From a virus, in the IMG/VR virus record IMGVR_UViG_3300043398_000223, positions 1 to 47,328 of that record: a stretch of DNA of 47,328 nucleotides. One strand, given 5' to 3'. The notes under the pieces are model-generated. The model was not told the origin of the DNA. It was given only the letters and a program-made list of their open reading frames with translations, and searched no databases. The translations under genes were made by a program, and so were the position numbers. Positions within the stretch are counted from its first letter, which is position 1. Each line of letters starts with the position of its first letter. This document shows, piece by piece, positions 38,664 to 47,099 of this stretch.

Positions 38664-39517
38664 GCTTCGTCGCCACGGCGAAAGCGATCGTCGGGACCTC
38701 GATCGGCAAGAAGGGCACGGGTTGGAAGCCCAACAAGCCCGACTCGCGGGATCGCGTCTTCACTCCGGCGGGACCGCACGCTCGGGTGCTGCTTCGCTAT
38801 GGCCGCAGCTCGAACGTCCCGGCCCTCGAGAACTTCGTTCCCGCAGCCTGGGATCAGGGGTTCACGTCGCGCTGCACCGGCTTCGGAACGGGCCTCGGCA
38901 TCGTTTCCCTGATGAACATCTGCGGATTCTCGACGGCCTCACCCTCGAGCATCCCGAGCGTGAACGGCATCTACACCAACGGCCGCCTTCACACGCTGCT
39001 GCCGGGCGAGAAGCTTGCTGACGATGGTGCCTACCCGCGCTCGGTGGTCCAGATGATCGCTCGCCACGGGGCGCCGACCGAGGCGGCGTTCCCGTCGACC
39101 GTTGCCCGGGTGAATGCCGTGCCAAGCTTCGCTCAGCTTCAGGACGGCTACCGTTTTGCTGGGTTGCGCTACGAGCACATCACCGAGACGGGCCGGGAGA
39201 AGATTCGGGCGCTGCGCACGGCGCTGCTCGAAGACGTTCGCCCGGTTGGCTTCGGGATGCAGGTCACCCCGAGCTACGAGCGTTGGCGCGGTGGCCCTGG
39301 CGCGGTGTGGCGCCCGGCAGGCATCGATCGCGACACCGGCGGCCACTGGCAGCTCGCGATCGGCTTCAGCGAAGACTTGAACGCTGTTCTTGTCGCCAAT
39401 AGCTGGGGCACCTCCTGGGGCAACTCGGGGTGGTGCTGGATCGATGCGGACGTGTTCGCTGAACGCGCTCGAGATCTGACCGTGTTCCGCGACTTCCGAG
39501 GGGTGATGCTCACATGA
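38660..39517 (+). CDS. Papain-like (C1-fold) cysteine peptidase
   Basis: 285 aa, ATGA overlap. All three catalytic parts are visible: WDQGFTSRCTGFG with Gln66 and Cys72, GGHWQLAIGF with His229, and VANSWGTSWGNSGWCW with Asn247. This is the Cys-His-Asn arrangement of the papain family, with normal order and spacing. There is no signal peptide or propeptide inhibitor domain. Its substrate is unknown. It is in the lysis cassette between a holin-like and a lipoprotein gene, so envelope or host protein cleavage late in infection is possible. Confidence 0.85.
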   Translation: MSFVATAKAIVGTSIGKKGTGWKPNKPDSRDRVFTPAGPHARVLLRYGRSSNVPALENFVPAAWDQGFTSRCTGFGTGLGIVSLMNICGFSTASPSSIPSVNGIYTNGRLHTLLPGEKLADDGAYPRSVVQMIARHGAPTEAAFPSTVARVNAVPSFAQLQDGYRFAGLRYEHITETGREKIRALRTALLEDVRPVGFGMQVTPSYERWRGGPGAVWRPAGIDRDTGGHWQLAIGFSEDLNAVLVANSWGTSWGNSGWCWIDADVFAERARDLTVFRDFRGVMLT

Positions 39518-39753
39518 AGGCTCTTGTGGTTGTCGTGTCCTCGGTGATTCCGATCGTGCTTGCGTTCGTGCTCACGCTCATTTCGGGGTGTGCGCTCCCG
39601 AGGGTGATTCCGACGGATCCCGACGCTGGTCAGGTTGATGCCGGATCTTGCTCCGAGCTGCACGGAGACTGCGATCCGTGCAGGGAGCGCTGCCACGAGC
39701 TCGCGCAGGACAACCTCACGGATCGGGCGTCATGCATGGAGATGTGCCCATGA
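39514..39753 (+). CDS. Small Cys-rich lipoprotein
   Basis: 79 aa, ATGA overlaps on both sides. A lipoprotein signal (VVVSSVIPIVLAFVLTLISGC) has lipobox LISGC around residue 26. The mature part carries six further Cys (CSELHGDCDPCRERCHELAQ and a late CMEMC) that could form disulfides. Its position before the endolysin suggests an outer-spanin-like role in disrupting the outer membrane, but there is no recognisable inner spanin. Confidence 0.65.
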   Translation: MKALVVVVSSVIPIVLAFVLTLISGCALPRVIPTDPDAGQVDAGSCSELHGDCDPCRERCHELAQDNLTDRASCMEMCP

Positions 39754-40229
39754 GCGCACCGTGGATGGTGGTTGCTCAGATCGAGCTTGAGAACGATGTG
39801 CGCGAGACGCCCGGCGCCGGTGACACTCCTCGCGTGCTCGAATACATCGCCACGTGCTCAAAGAACCTGCTCGGAGCTCGGCTTCGAAGGTTCATGCACG
39901 ATTCGACGGCGTGGTGTAGTGCCTTCGTCAACTGGGTGCTGCTCGAATGCGGCATCCCAGGTACCGGAAGCGCTCTCGCGAAGAGCTGGGAGAAGTACGG
40001 GATCGCCTGTGAGCGCAAGGTGGGCGCGATCGCGATCTACAAGCGCGGGAAGCTCCCGTGGCAGCGCCACGTCGGCTTTGTCGTCGACATTCGCATCGAC
40101 AGTCAGGATCTCGTGCTCGGCGGGAATCAGAGAAACCGCGTGAGCACGCAGTGGCGCGACAACGCTGGCGCGGTGTATCGTTGGCCACACGAAGATCATG
40201 CGCACGATCGGACGCAACTGGCCTCGTAA
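39750..40229 (+). CDS. Endolysin-like NlpC/P60-CHAP-type amidase (TIGR02594-like)
   Basis: 159 aa from ATG 39750 (ATGA overlap). DSTAWCSAFVNWVLLECGIPGTG with catalytic Cys56, GAIAIYKRG, and RHVGFVVDI with His107, then LVLGGNQ, match the TIGR02594 family of small cell-wall hydrolases. It should cleave peptidoglycan stem peptides and release progeny. No signal peptide, so export would depend on the holin. Confidence 0.88.
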   Translation: MSAPWMVVAQIELENDVRETPGAGDTPRVLEYIATCSKNLLGARLRRFMHDSTAWCSAFVNWVLLECGIPGTGSALAKSWEKYGIACERKVGAIAIYKRGKLPWQRHVGFVVDIRIDSQDLVLGGNQRNRVSTQWRDNAGAVYRWPHEDHAHDRTQLAS

Positions 40230-41436
40230 CCGTCGCGGGGATTATCCGGCGACGTGCGACTACTGCGGCGTTCCTTGGCCGCGGTCGAAGTTGAAGCGCG
40301 ATCTGGGCGGGTTCTTGAAGTGCCCTGACGAGGGCGACGGCCGATCGACGGCTGAGCTCGCACGCCTTGCCGCCGCTCGAGCTTCGCGGCCTCGGCATGT
40401 TCCCCGCGTAGGTGACGGCAGCTACCAGCCGACGATCCCGCAGGGATCTCCGACGATCGACGCAGGAGAAGATCAGAACGTCTTCGGCCTCTCGTCGGAG
40501 GGAACGCTCAGCGCCTCGATCGAGACGAATGCGTTCTCTGTTGGCGCAACAGTGCTCTGGGAGCAGGAGTCCTCGAACGGAGTGATCACGTTCGAGGACG
40601 CTACGGCGCTCGAAACGACGTTCACGGCATCTGAAGCTGGCGAGTACACACTTCGCTGCACCGCCTCCGGCCCGTACGGAACCGGATCGGACACGCTCAC
40701 GGTCACCGTGTACGCATCCCCGCTCGACACGCACCCGGACGAGCTCTACGCGTGGTTCAGGGCAGCGCCAGAGTATCGGACACTCGCCGGCACTAAAGTT
40801 AGCATGTTGACCGACCTGAGCGGCCACGGAAATTCCGTCTCTCAGGGGACCGTTGCCCAGCAGCCGACGTGGCGCGAGAGCGGCGGCATGAACAATCTGC
40901 CGTACCTCGAGCACAACGGCGGAAGCTCGCTGCGTAGACTTGTCGCCGCCGGAATCGATGGCGCGCCAGGCAACACCGAAGCGTGCGCGATGTTCGCGGT
41001 TGGGCGATCGCGCGCGGAGCAGAGCACGAGCCCGAGCGAACCTCTGCGCCGCAGCATGCTCATGCAACGCAGAGGCAAGTTCGACGCGCTCGAAAGCAAC
41101 GGCAGTAACTACAGCGCGTACATGGGCGATGGCAACGGCCGCACGCTGTCAGGAAGCAACGCACTCAAGTGGGTCGTGTACGGCTGCTGGCAGACCGATG
41201 CGACGACGTGGCATCACGAGCTGTACGACGAAGACGGCGCGCACGTCTCCGAGTCGCAGTCGATCACGTTCCTGAATGCCACGGGCATGGTGGATATCGC
41301 CGTCGGCGGATTCAGCGCAGGCGCATCGTGCGGCGTCGGCGACTTTCACGAAGGGTGCAAGATCAAGGGTTTCATCACAGCCGAACAGGCCGCGGCAGAC
41401 TTCGCGTTCTTGCGCGCGTTCTACGGGTTCCAATGA
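40198..41436 (+). CDS. Adhesin/fibre with zinc knuckle, Ig-like and lectin-like domains
   Basis: 412 aa overlapping the endolysin end by 32 nt. The N-terminus CDYCG ... FLKCPD (about 20-43) is a zinc-knuckle-like tether. Residues 82-175 (IDAGEDQNVFGLSSEGTLSASI, YTLRCTASGPYGTGSDTLTVTVYA) are an Ig/PKD-type beta-sandwich. The last 230 residues (LYAWFRAAPEYRTLAGTKV, TDLSGHGNSV, MFAVGRS, AVGGFSAGASC) resemble a concanavalin-like jelly-roll. It is probably a receptor-binding virion protein placed after the lysis genes. Confidence 0.7.
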   Translation: MRTIGRNWPRNRRGDYPATCDYCGVPWPRSKLKRDLGGFLKCPDEGDGRSTAELARLAAARASRPRHVPRVGDGSYQPTIPQGSPTIDAGEDQNVFGLSSEGTLSASIETNAFSVGATVLWEQESSNGVITFEDATALETTFTASEAGEYTLRCTASGPYGTGSDTLTVTVYASPLDTHPDELYAWFRAAPEYRTLAGTKVSMLTDLSGHGNSVSQGTVAQQPTWRESGGMNNLPYLEHNGGSSLRRLVAAGIDGAPGNTEACAMFAVGRSRAEQSTSPSEPLRRSMLMQRRGKFDALESNGSNYSAYMGDGNGRTLSGSNALKWVVYGCWQTDATTWHHELYDEDGAHVSESQSITFLNATGMVDIAVGGFSAGASCGVGDFHEGCKIKGFITAEQAAADFAFLRAFYGFQ

Positions 41437-41828
41437 CGTACACCGTTCTGCCCAAGGAGCGCATGCGGGAGGTCAACGCCTCTTTGTTCGCCGCTCACTT
41501 GTCCAAGTTTGGGGTGACGGCACGCTCCATCGAAGAGGGCTCAGCCTCGATCGATATTGGGCCCGATGGTAGACCTGTGATCCCGCCAATCACGGTGCGC
41601 TTCATCGAAGCGATCGCGGAAGATGTCACCCCGAGCGGGGAAGCGTTGGTGCACTTCTCGGACGAACTCTACGGCGTCGCCAGAAAAGTTCTCGGGCCGG
41701 AGACGCTGCGACTCATCGATCGAAAGCTCGAGGGCCAACTGCCGGAGAAGTGGCGAGCTCGGCTCGAGGCCATCAAACAGTCAGATGCTGCGAGGGTGCA
41801 GGATCGAGACGGCGGCGCTGGACGCTAG
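41433..41828 (+). CDS. Hypothetical protein ending the rightward block
   Basis: 131 aa from ATG 41433 (ATGA overlap); longer in-frame readings lie inside the adhesin. It contains ITVRFIEAIAEDVTPSG and a helical C-terminus. Its stop is 1 nt from the stop of the convergent leftward block and no terminator was recognised between the blocks, so readthrough could produce antisense RNA. Confidence 0.6.
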   Translation: MTYTVLPKERMREVNASLFAAHLSKFGVTARSIEEGSASIDIGPDGRPVIPPITVRFIEAIAEDVTPSGEALVHFSDELYGVARKVLGPETLRLIDRKLEGQLPEKWRARLEAIKQSDAARVQDRDGGAGR

Positions 41829-41829
41829 C

Positions 41830-42144
41830 TCATTTCCCGCGCAACGCTCGCAGCTCCTCGCGCAGCCGGTCGCGCTCGCGTTCCAGCTCTAGGCACCCGT
41901 CATTCAGGTCGGCCAGTGCCTTGATGAAGCCGTCGCGCTCGTCGAGTAGCGCCTCCAGGCTGTTGCGCATGGCGGCGATCGCCGTGACATCGCGATTGGT
42001 GTGGCAGAGCGCCACCGCCAACTCGTCGTCATGGTTAACGCGCGACCATACCGTGCGTGTGCCGAGGTCGCTCCACGGCCCCGGCGTCGCCTTCGCCAGC
42101 AACTCCCGCAGCCGTCGCGCGTCGTCGTCGGTGAACGCGGTCAT
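41830..42144 (-). CDS. Small phage protein (ATPGPW type)
   Basis: 104 aa from ATG 42144, ATGA overlap. TDDDARRLRELLAKATPGPWSDLG and later AIAAMRNSLEALLDERDGF, ending in a charged coiled coil, is a layout I know from Ea22-like accessory proteins of many phages. The function is unknown. It is the last gene of the leftward accessory block. Confidence 0.8.
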   Translation of the reverse strand: MTAFTDDDARRLRELLAKATPGPWSDLGTRTVWSRVNHDDELAVALCHTNRDVTAIAAMRNSLEALLDERDGFIKALADLNDGCLELERERDRLREELRALRGK

Positions 42145-42479
42145 CGGCTCACCCGTACGCGCGCGCCTGGGTACTGCTCGCACGCGCGCAGCACGTCCTC
42201 GACGAACGGCACGAAGTGCTCGAATGTGCCCCAGCCGTTGGACGCGTTGTGCTTGCGCATCTCGTCGGGCTCGGCGAGCAGCTTTGCGTAGCCCGCGCGC
42301 AGCGGCTCGATCATCTGCGCGGCCGTCTCGATCCCGTTCTCGTCGGGACGCCACAAGCAATCGTAGATGCCGCACGCATTGGCCATGCGGGCGAGGTTGT
42401 GTGTGATGTTGCGCGAGTAGAGTTCGATCTCTGCGCCCGTGGCCGCGCCAACGTCGCTCAGGTAGATGTCCAGGCTCAC
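42141..42479 (-). CDS. Conserved phage hypothetical protein
   Basis: 112 aa, GTG start with GTGA overlap. MSLDIYL, SRNITHNLARMANACGIYDCLWRPDE and NASNGWGTFEHFVPFVEDVL form a pattern that recurs in uncharacterised phage accessory proteins. The function is unknown. Fully nested in the operon by GTGA and ATGA overlaps. Confidence 0.8.
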   Translation of the reverse strand: MSLDIYLSDVGAATGAEIELYSRNITHNLARMANACGIYDCLWRPDENGIETAAQMIEPLRAGYAKLLAEPDEMRKHNASNGWGTFEHFVPFVEDVLRACEQYPGARVRVSR

Positions 42480-42742
42480 GTCGCATCCTCCCCCGCGCCG
42501 CGGCGGGTGCTGTCGTCGGCCGTCACGATGAGCTGGATCGACTTGCTCACACTCAGGTCCGTCGCGACCTTGATCAGCTCGTCGCGCGCCCTAGACAGCA
42601 ACAGCGCAACTTCGGTGATGGCGCTCTCGTACGTGCGACCGTTGCGCGTGAGATCGACGACCGCACGGATGTACGGGCATTCGAGTGAGCGGCGCACGAA
42701 CGCATCCCACTCGACGTCCGTGAGTCCGTCAGGCTTGTGCAT
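42476..42742 (-). CDS. Hypothetical protein
   Basis: 88 aa, starting directly after the upstream stop. DGLTDVEWDAFVRRSLECPYIRAVVDLTRNGRTYESAI looks like a small helical domain. The rest is helical and charged. No family was recognised. Confidence 0.7.
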   Translation of the reverse strand: MHKPDGLTDVEWDAFVRRSLECPYIRAVVDLTRNGRTYESAITEVALLLSRARDELIKVATDLSVSKSIQLIVTADDSTRRGAGEDAT

Positions 42743-42925
42743 TCACGCGCCTCCTAGCGCGACGCCGATCACGATGCCGACGATCAGCACGCCGATGCCG
42801 CCAAGCACGGCCCAGCCGAGCGGACCGAGCGAGACGAGCCAGACGCCGCCGAGCGTCGCCGCTGCGCCGATCGCAACGCAAACGAGCGCGGCGCGCACGT
42901 AGTCACCTTTCGATGCTCCGTACAT
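42743..42925 (-). CDS. Small two-helix membrane protein
   Basis: 60 aa from ATG 42925, TGATG overlap. Two hydrophobic segments, VRAALVCVAIGAAATLGGVW and LGWAVLGGIGVLIVGIVIGVAL, are separated by a short loop. It is an inner-membrane protein. Roles could include a second holin or superinfection exclusion, but there is no direct evidence. Confidence 0.7.
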   Translation of the reverse strand: MYGASKGDYVRAALVCVAIGAAATLGGVWLVSLGPLGWAVLGGIGVLIVGIVIGVALGGA

Positions 42926-43200
42926 CAGACACCTCCCTTGAGCGCTTCCCGCGCTGCGTCCGGTGTCCACTGCCACAGTGGGGCGTCGTAGACCTTGCAC
43001 ACGCAGTCGAGCGCCGCGTCTTGTCGCGCCATGTAGCGATGCGCCGAGTCCCAGTCGGCCGTGCGGAGCGCGAGGTACTCACGCGTCTCGCCCGAGCACC
43101 GCTCGTACATTCGCCACGCAGCGCGCTCCACGAACCAGCGCCTCGCTACAAGCGCAAACAGCGCGCCGAGCGCGGACCACGAAAGTGCTTCCCACGGCAT
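42925..43200 (-). CDS. Hypothetical protein with N-terminal hydrophobic segment
   Basis: 91 aa from ATG 43200, TGATG overlap. A hydrophobic N-terminus (ALSWSALGALFALVA) could anchor it in the membrane. The remainder is helical, with CSGETREYLALR and CVCKVYDAPLWQWTPDA. TGATG coupling to the next membrane protein suggests joint function. Confidence 0.65.
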   Translation of the reverse strand: MPWEALSWSALGALFALVARRWFVERAAWRMYERCSGETREYLALRTADWDSAHRYMARQDAALDCVCKVYDAPLWQWTPDAAREALKGGV

Positions 43201-44852
43201 CACGCACCTCCTAGCGCGGCACGAAGCGATTTGCCGGTGTCCACGTAGACGCTGAGCGCGCCATCCCACCACTTGTCGTTGGCCGCGAACTCGCGAGCGA
43301 CCTCGGCGTTGCTCTCCATGAGCGCGGCCAGCTTCGCGATCGCAGCCCGCAGACCGTCGTCAGCGGCGATGGGGTGGACGGCGCTGGCGGGGATGAGTGC
43401 GCCTCTGTACGGCTCGCCATCCCAGTAGGTCGACAGCGTCGCCAGCAGGCCAACCAACGCGCCCTGAGCTGGCACCGAATAGGTGCGGTATCCATTCGGG
43501 TAGTTGTACGCGCGAGCCTTTGCCCACTCCTCAGCCTCGCTGCGATCGAAGAACACGCGCTCTGTTTCCCAGCGCTCGCGCGTGGCGTTCTTGCGAGACG
43601 TTCGCAACTGCAAAAGAAAGATCGGATTGCGCGTAGCTTCGCCTTGTGGAATGACGCGCTTCGGAAGCCACAGCGGCAACAACTCCGAGTTAGGCGCGCT
43701 CGCTTCGCGCGTAGGTTCGCGCTTCGGAAGCGCGTCAAGCGCAACGCGTGCGATGGCTTCACCGATGCGTCGATCGACTTCCTTGTCGGGCTCGCTCAAC
43801 TCTTCCCACGGCACGAGCCACGACGGCTTCGGGTTCGGCTGTTCGCGCGCCCACGCCATCCACACGGCGCGCACGGCTCGGCCCAGCTTCTCGCGGTCGC
43901 GAATGTCTTCGTGTGACCAGCGAATGCGCGGCTTGAGGCCAGCCTCTTCGATCAGATCGAGAAGCTGCGTGAACGCATCGCACTGCACAGGCGCGGACAC
44001 GGGGGCGGCCGTGACCTGCGGCGGCGCGACCGCATCTCGCATCGCTTCGTCGAGCGTGCGTCCGCACACGTGAAACGCGAGCGCGTTCTCAGCGCGCCAC
44101 GCTGCCCACGTGGGCGTTGCGCAGAGCTTGCAGCTCGACTTCCGAACGCGCGCGCCGCTGTCATGCACGTAGCCGCCATCGAACGCGCGCCACCCCGGCA
44201 GTCCCTCCCCGCCATCGCCGGACGGCTGCGGGTGGGCGGCATCCTCAGCACGCGCTCGCTCCTCCGCTTCGCAGGCGATGACGACGCGGCATGGCGAGCA
44301 GCCGCAGCACTCGCACACGTCCCCCGCCTGCTCGGGCTGCGCGGCGTCGAGGGTGGCGAGTCTCACGCGCTCAATGCGATCTTTGAGATGCCACGACGCG
44401 AAGTTGCGATCGTTGTGGTCGGCTGCGATGCGAGCGACTTCACCGATGTCCTTGCGCAGCGCTTCCCACGCCGCGAGCTTGGCCTCGGCGGTGTCGCGGG
44501 CGGCGCGGTACTCGTCGCGCTCACGCTGTAGCAGCCGGTTCACCTCGCGCGTGGTTTCGAGCATCGCTCTGGTGTCGCCGTAGCTCGTCACCAACTGTGC
44601 GAGGTTCTCCAGCATCGAGTGCTGTCGCGATGGCGGGCAATCGTTCGACCAGCCCGACACGTGCGGCTGCATGAGCTTCCACGCGGCGGCTTCGATCTCG
44701 CGCAGCTCGCCCGCCTCCCCGCCACGCGCTGTGATGCGCTCGTCGGCGATGACTGCGCGGACGTAGTCGGCGATGCGCTTCGCGTGCTCAGTGCCGAGGT
44801 AGCTCGACAGCGCCGCGAATGTCTCCATGGCTGCTGCTCTCGTGTCGGTCAC
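43200..44852 (-). CDS. Large mosaic accessory protein
   Basis: 550 aa from GTG 44852 (GTGA overlap). Apparent modules in order: a helical N-terminus with coiled coil, an Ea22-like region ending in CECCGCSPCRVVIAC, a zinc-like KLCATPTWAAW segment, a DAFTQLLDLIEEAGL domain, then the phage motif SEPDKEVDRRIGEAIARVAL (resembling the RyR-type element) and a C-terminal helical tail. It looks like several small phage accessory domains joined in one frame. The function is unknown. Confidence 0.7.
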   Translation of the reverse strand: MTDTRAAAMETFAALSSYLGTEHAKRIADYVRAVIADERITARGGEAGELREIEAAAWKLMQPHVSGWSNDCPPSRQHSMLENLAQLVTSYGDTRAMLETTREVNRLLQRERDEYRAARDTAEAKLAAWEALRKDIGEVARIAADHNDRNFASWHLKDRIERVRLATLDAAQPEQAGDVCECCGCSPCRVVIACEAEERARAEDAAHPQPSGDGGEGLPGWRAFDGGYVHDSGARVRKSSCKLCATPTWAAWRAENALAFHVCGRTLDEAMRDAVAPPQVTAAPVSAPVQCDAFTQLLDLIEEAGLKPRIRWSHEDIRDREKLGRAVRAVWMAWAREQPNPKPSWLVPWEELSEPDKEVDRRIGEAIARVALDALPKREPTREASAPNSELLPLWLPKRVIPQGEATRNPIFLLQLRTSRKNATRERWETERVFFDRSEAEEWAKARAYNYPNGYRTYSVPAQGALVGLLATLSTYWDGEPYRGALIPASAVHPIAADDGLRAAIAKLAALMESNAEVAREFAANDKWWDGALSVYVDTGKSLRAALGGA

Positions 44853-45307
44853 GTCGGCTCCTTCGGCTCGGGTGCGGCCACGTCGATGCGCATGCACCCA
44901 TGGTTGTGCCCGCAGCACTCATCGCAGGCGTACACGGATGCCTTGCCGGTGAAGCGCACGCAGCACGCAGGCTCGGGCGGCTCACCGAGCTTGTCCTCGC
45001 GCTCACCGCATTCGTTGCAGTCGGGCTCGGCGAGATTCGCCAGCGACACGACCGCCCTGCGAGCCGTCAACAAATCCCGCTCGACCTCCCCCACCCGCGC
45101 GTCACGGGCCGCGAGGGCGGCTTCCATCTTGGCGAACATGGCGAGGATGCCGGACGCCTCGTCGCGCGCCTTGTCCATCTCGGCGTTCGGGAGAACGGTG
45201 CTGAGCGTTGCGCCGCACGACCTTGCGACGCGCGCAGCGAATCGATCGATCGCGGCTTGCAACTCGCGCTCCCGCACGCGCTCGGGGGTGAGGTCGGGGT
45301 CAGTCAT
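44849..45307 (-). CDS. Coiled-coil protein with Cys-rich C-terminus
   Basis: 152 aa. Helical first 90 residues are followed by CNECGERED, PACCVRF, CDECCGHNHGC, a Cys/His-dense stretch that could bind two zinc ions. It overlaps the upstream gene by 8 nt. No family was recognised. Confidence 0.7.
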   Translation of the reverse strand: MTDPDLTPERVRERELQAAIDRFAARVARSCGATLSTVLPNAEMDKARDEASGILAMFAKMEAALAARDARVGEVERDLLTARRAVVSLANLAEPDCNECGEREDKLGEPPEPACCVRFTGKASVYACDECCGHNHGCMRIDVAAPEPKEPT

Positions 45308-45548
45308 CGGCGGCGTTCCCTTCGGTGTGCGCGGTGGGCGTCCCGAGTCGAGTGCTGATCAGCAGGTGCTTGGCAAGCTCAAGGTGCCCAAGCGCTTCGA
45401 CTTCGCTGAACGGTTCGGTGATGCGCAGGTTGGTCATGTCGTTGCGAACCTCGATGACGATCACCATCTGCGACTCGCCCGACTTCACGGACGCCATCGC
45501 GTTCTCAAGCGCTCTCAAGTCCTTGCTCACGCGCTCACTCTTCGGCAT
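45300..45548 (-). CDS. Small conserved phage protein
   Basis: 82 aa from ATG 45548, which overlaps the upstream gene by 14 nt; longer in-frame readings are antisense extension. QMVIVIEVRNDMTNLRITEPFSEVEALGHLELAKHLL gives a small alpha/beta unit resembling uncharacterised phage proteins. The function is unknown. Confidence 0.65.
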   Translation of the reverse strand: MPKSERVSKDLRALENAMASVKSGESQMVIVIEVRNDMTNLRITEPFSEVEALGHLELAKHLLISTRLGTPTAHTEGNAADD

Positions 45549-45822
45549 GGGCGGGCTCCTTCGTGCGCTTCTTCTTCGGCTCCGGCTGCGCGAGTGATGC
45601 GCCGCAGAACGGGCAGTAGTTGCACTCAACGAAGGTCGAGTTCGCGTACTGCGCTTTGCGGTCTTTGTTCTTGCGCATGCGCACAACGACCACTTCGCGC
45701 GGAGGCTTCTTGTCCGAGAGGGAGAACATCGTCTCGACCATCACGCCGAGCCGATCGCCTTCGCGCGGACGCTCCAGAACGAGGTTGAGTGCCGGACAGC
45801 ATTCGCCGAGCTTTGATTTCAT
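45535..45822 (-). CDS. Small zinc-ribbon hypothetical protein
   Basis: 95 aa, ATGA overlap. CCPALNLVLERPREGD near the N-terminus and ECNYCPFCGASL near the C-terminus suggest a zinc-ribbon protein, and the tail is Lys-rich. The function is unknown. Confidence 0.7.
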   Translation of the reverse strand: MKSKLGECCPALNLVLERPREGDRLGVMVETMFSLSDKKPPREVVVVRMRKNKDRKAQYANSTFVECNYCPFCGASLAQPEPKKKRTKEPAHAEE

Positions 45823-46106
45823 GCTCCGTTCTCCATCTCCGCACGCACTCGGCGCGCTTCGTCGGGTGACACGAGGGCGGCGCGTAGCACGGCTTGCACG
45901 TGGGCGAAGGTGCGGCCGGGCTGGTTGTTCCAGTTGCCCATTGCGTCGGTGCCCGCGAAGCCGAGCGCTCTTGCTAGCCGCGCAGGTTGGTTGACGTTTC
46001 GAGCGGCCGGGATTGCATTGGCCACCGAGTACAGCGTGCGCGTCTTGACCGTCGAACTTGCGTAAGAGTCCAAGACCGCTTGCACCAGAGCGCGCTCGTC
46101 GCTCAT
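45819..46106 (-). CDS. Hypothetical protein
   Basis: 95 aa with ATGA overlaps on both sides. The central NAIPAARNVNQPARLARALGF segment looks like a small DNA-binding-type helical unit. The C-terminal helix is RVRAEMENGA. No family was recognised. Confidence 0.65.
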   Translation of the reverse strand: MSDERALVQAVLDSYASSTVKTRTLYSVANAIPAARNVNQPARLARALGFAGTDAMGNWNNQPGRTFAHVQAVLRAALVSPDEARRVRAEMENGA

Positions 46107-46642
46107 GGCGCGGCCTCGGGGGTGGGGGCGCGCAAGTCGTAGGCCGTCACCTCGTCGAGCCTGAAGCCGGCCTGGTTGCAGCAGTTGACGCCGCTGACGC
46201 CAACGTGAATCTCGCCGCTTGGGTAGATCAGGAAGTCGTAAATCTCGCCGATGTCCCCAAGCTCCGAGCCCGGCGTGCGCACCTTGATGCCGTGCTTCAG
46301 CGTTGCGCCGTTCTTGTCGATGATGCCGTTCGGCTCGAAGGCGCCGCTGTGAAGGCGCACGATCGGCACATCAACCCTGGGAACGTCTACCCCGCCGCCA
46401 AGCATCGCGTGAACGTGACGCGGCCCGTCAAGCGACGTGTCACACCACAGCACGCGAGTCGCGCCGCCGTGCAGATGCACGCGAGCCACCGACTCGATGC
46501 CATCGTGCACCGTCGTCGTGCGCGTAGGCCCGCGCCACCGCACCACGGTCGTCCCGTCGCCGAAGATGCAGCCCTCCGCAACGATGCCGGTGCCCGACAC
46601 GCCTGTTTTGTCCTCACGTCGCCACAACAGAAACCTTCGCAT
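46103..46642 (-). CDS. Conserved phage protein (RFLLWRREDKTG type)
   Basis: 179 aa. The first 70 residues (RFLLWRREDKTGVSGTGIVAEGCIFGDGTTVVRWRGPTRTTTVHDGIE) match a short beta domain common in phages and bacteria. The second half (GAFEPNGIIDKNGATLKHGIKV, GEIYDFLIYPSGEIHVGV) resembles a second beta domain. It may be a fusion of two small phage domains. The function is unknown. Confidence 0.75.
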   Translation of the reverse strand: MRRFLLWRREDKTGVSGTGIVAEGCIFGDGTTVVRWRGPTRTTTVHDGIESVARVHLHGGATRVLWCDTSLDGPRHVHAMLGGGVDVPRVDVPIVRLHSGAFEPNGIIDKNGATLKHGIKVRTPGSELGDIGEIYDFLIYPSGEIHVGVSGVNCCNQAGFRLDEVTAYDLRAPTPEAAP

Positions 46643-46672
46643 CCCTGCATCCTCCTCCGCGCCCCACGGCGC

Positions 46673-46855
46673 TCACTCCACGTTGTCGACGAAGTTCGCG
46701 ACCTGCTCGCGAGCCTGTTGCAGCAGAATCACCGCGTTCGTCAGACGCACGTCAGCGCCCATGCGCTCCACTGCCTGCACGGCGTCGTAGATGGCTTTCT
46801 CGCCATCGCTCAGCTTGTCGATCTGAATGCGTCTCGGAATGTCGTTGATGCTCAT
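46673..46855 (-). CDS. Small helical hypothetical protein
   Basis: 60 aa from ATG 46855, with AAAGGA upstream; longer in-frame readings are not supported. DKLSDGEKAIYDAVQAVERMGADVRLTNAVILLQQAREQVANFV is a clear two-helix unit of a type seen in many phages. The function is unknown. Confidence 0.75.
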   Translation of the reverse strand: MSINDIPRRIQIDKLSDGEKAIYDAVQAVERMGADVRLTNAVILLQQAREQVANFVDNVE

Positions 46856-46886
46856 GCTCGTTCCTTTCGTTCGCGCCCCACGGCGC

Positions 46887-47099
46887 TCACTTGCCTGCGC
46901 GCTCGATGCGCGACCGTTGCGCGTGTAGCGGCTTCTCCCAGTGCAGCGTGTTGCCGTCCTCGCTCCACCACGTGAGCGCGCCACGGCACCTGCACCACCA
47001 CGTGATGTCGCCGTTCTGCTTGAAGACGACGACGCGTTGCGCCTTCGGGTGGCTGCATCGCCGCAGCGTCCGCGCGTCCAGCTTGCGCGGGCGGGTCAC
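46887..47099 (-). CDS. Small zinc-binding hypothetical protein
   Basis: 70 aa from GTG 47099, overlapping the upstream stop as GTGA. CSHPKAQRVVVFKQNGDITWWCRCRGALTWW forms a small Cys/His-containing beta hairpin, followed by a basic tail. It likely binds zinc and perhaps nucleic acid. The function is unknown. Confidence 0.65.
   Translation of the reverse strand: MTRPRKLDARTLRRCSHPKAQRVVVFKQNGDITWWCRCRGALTWWSEDGNTLHWEKPLHAQRSRIERAGK

Noticed and set aside
13961-41828. Long plus- and minus-strand shadow frames over the structural genes
   Set aside because: High GC content keeps opposite frames open; they are Arg/Ala/Ser-rich, lack ribosome-binding sites and overlap well-supported genes fully.
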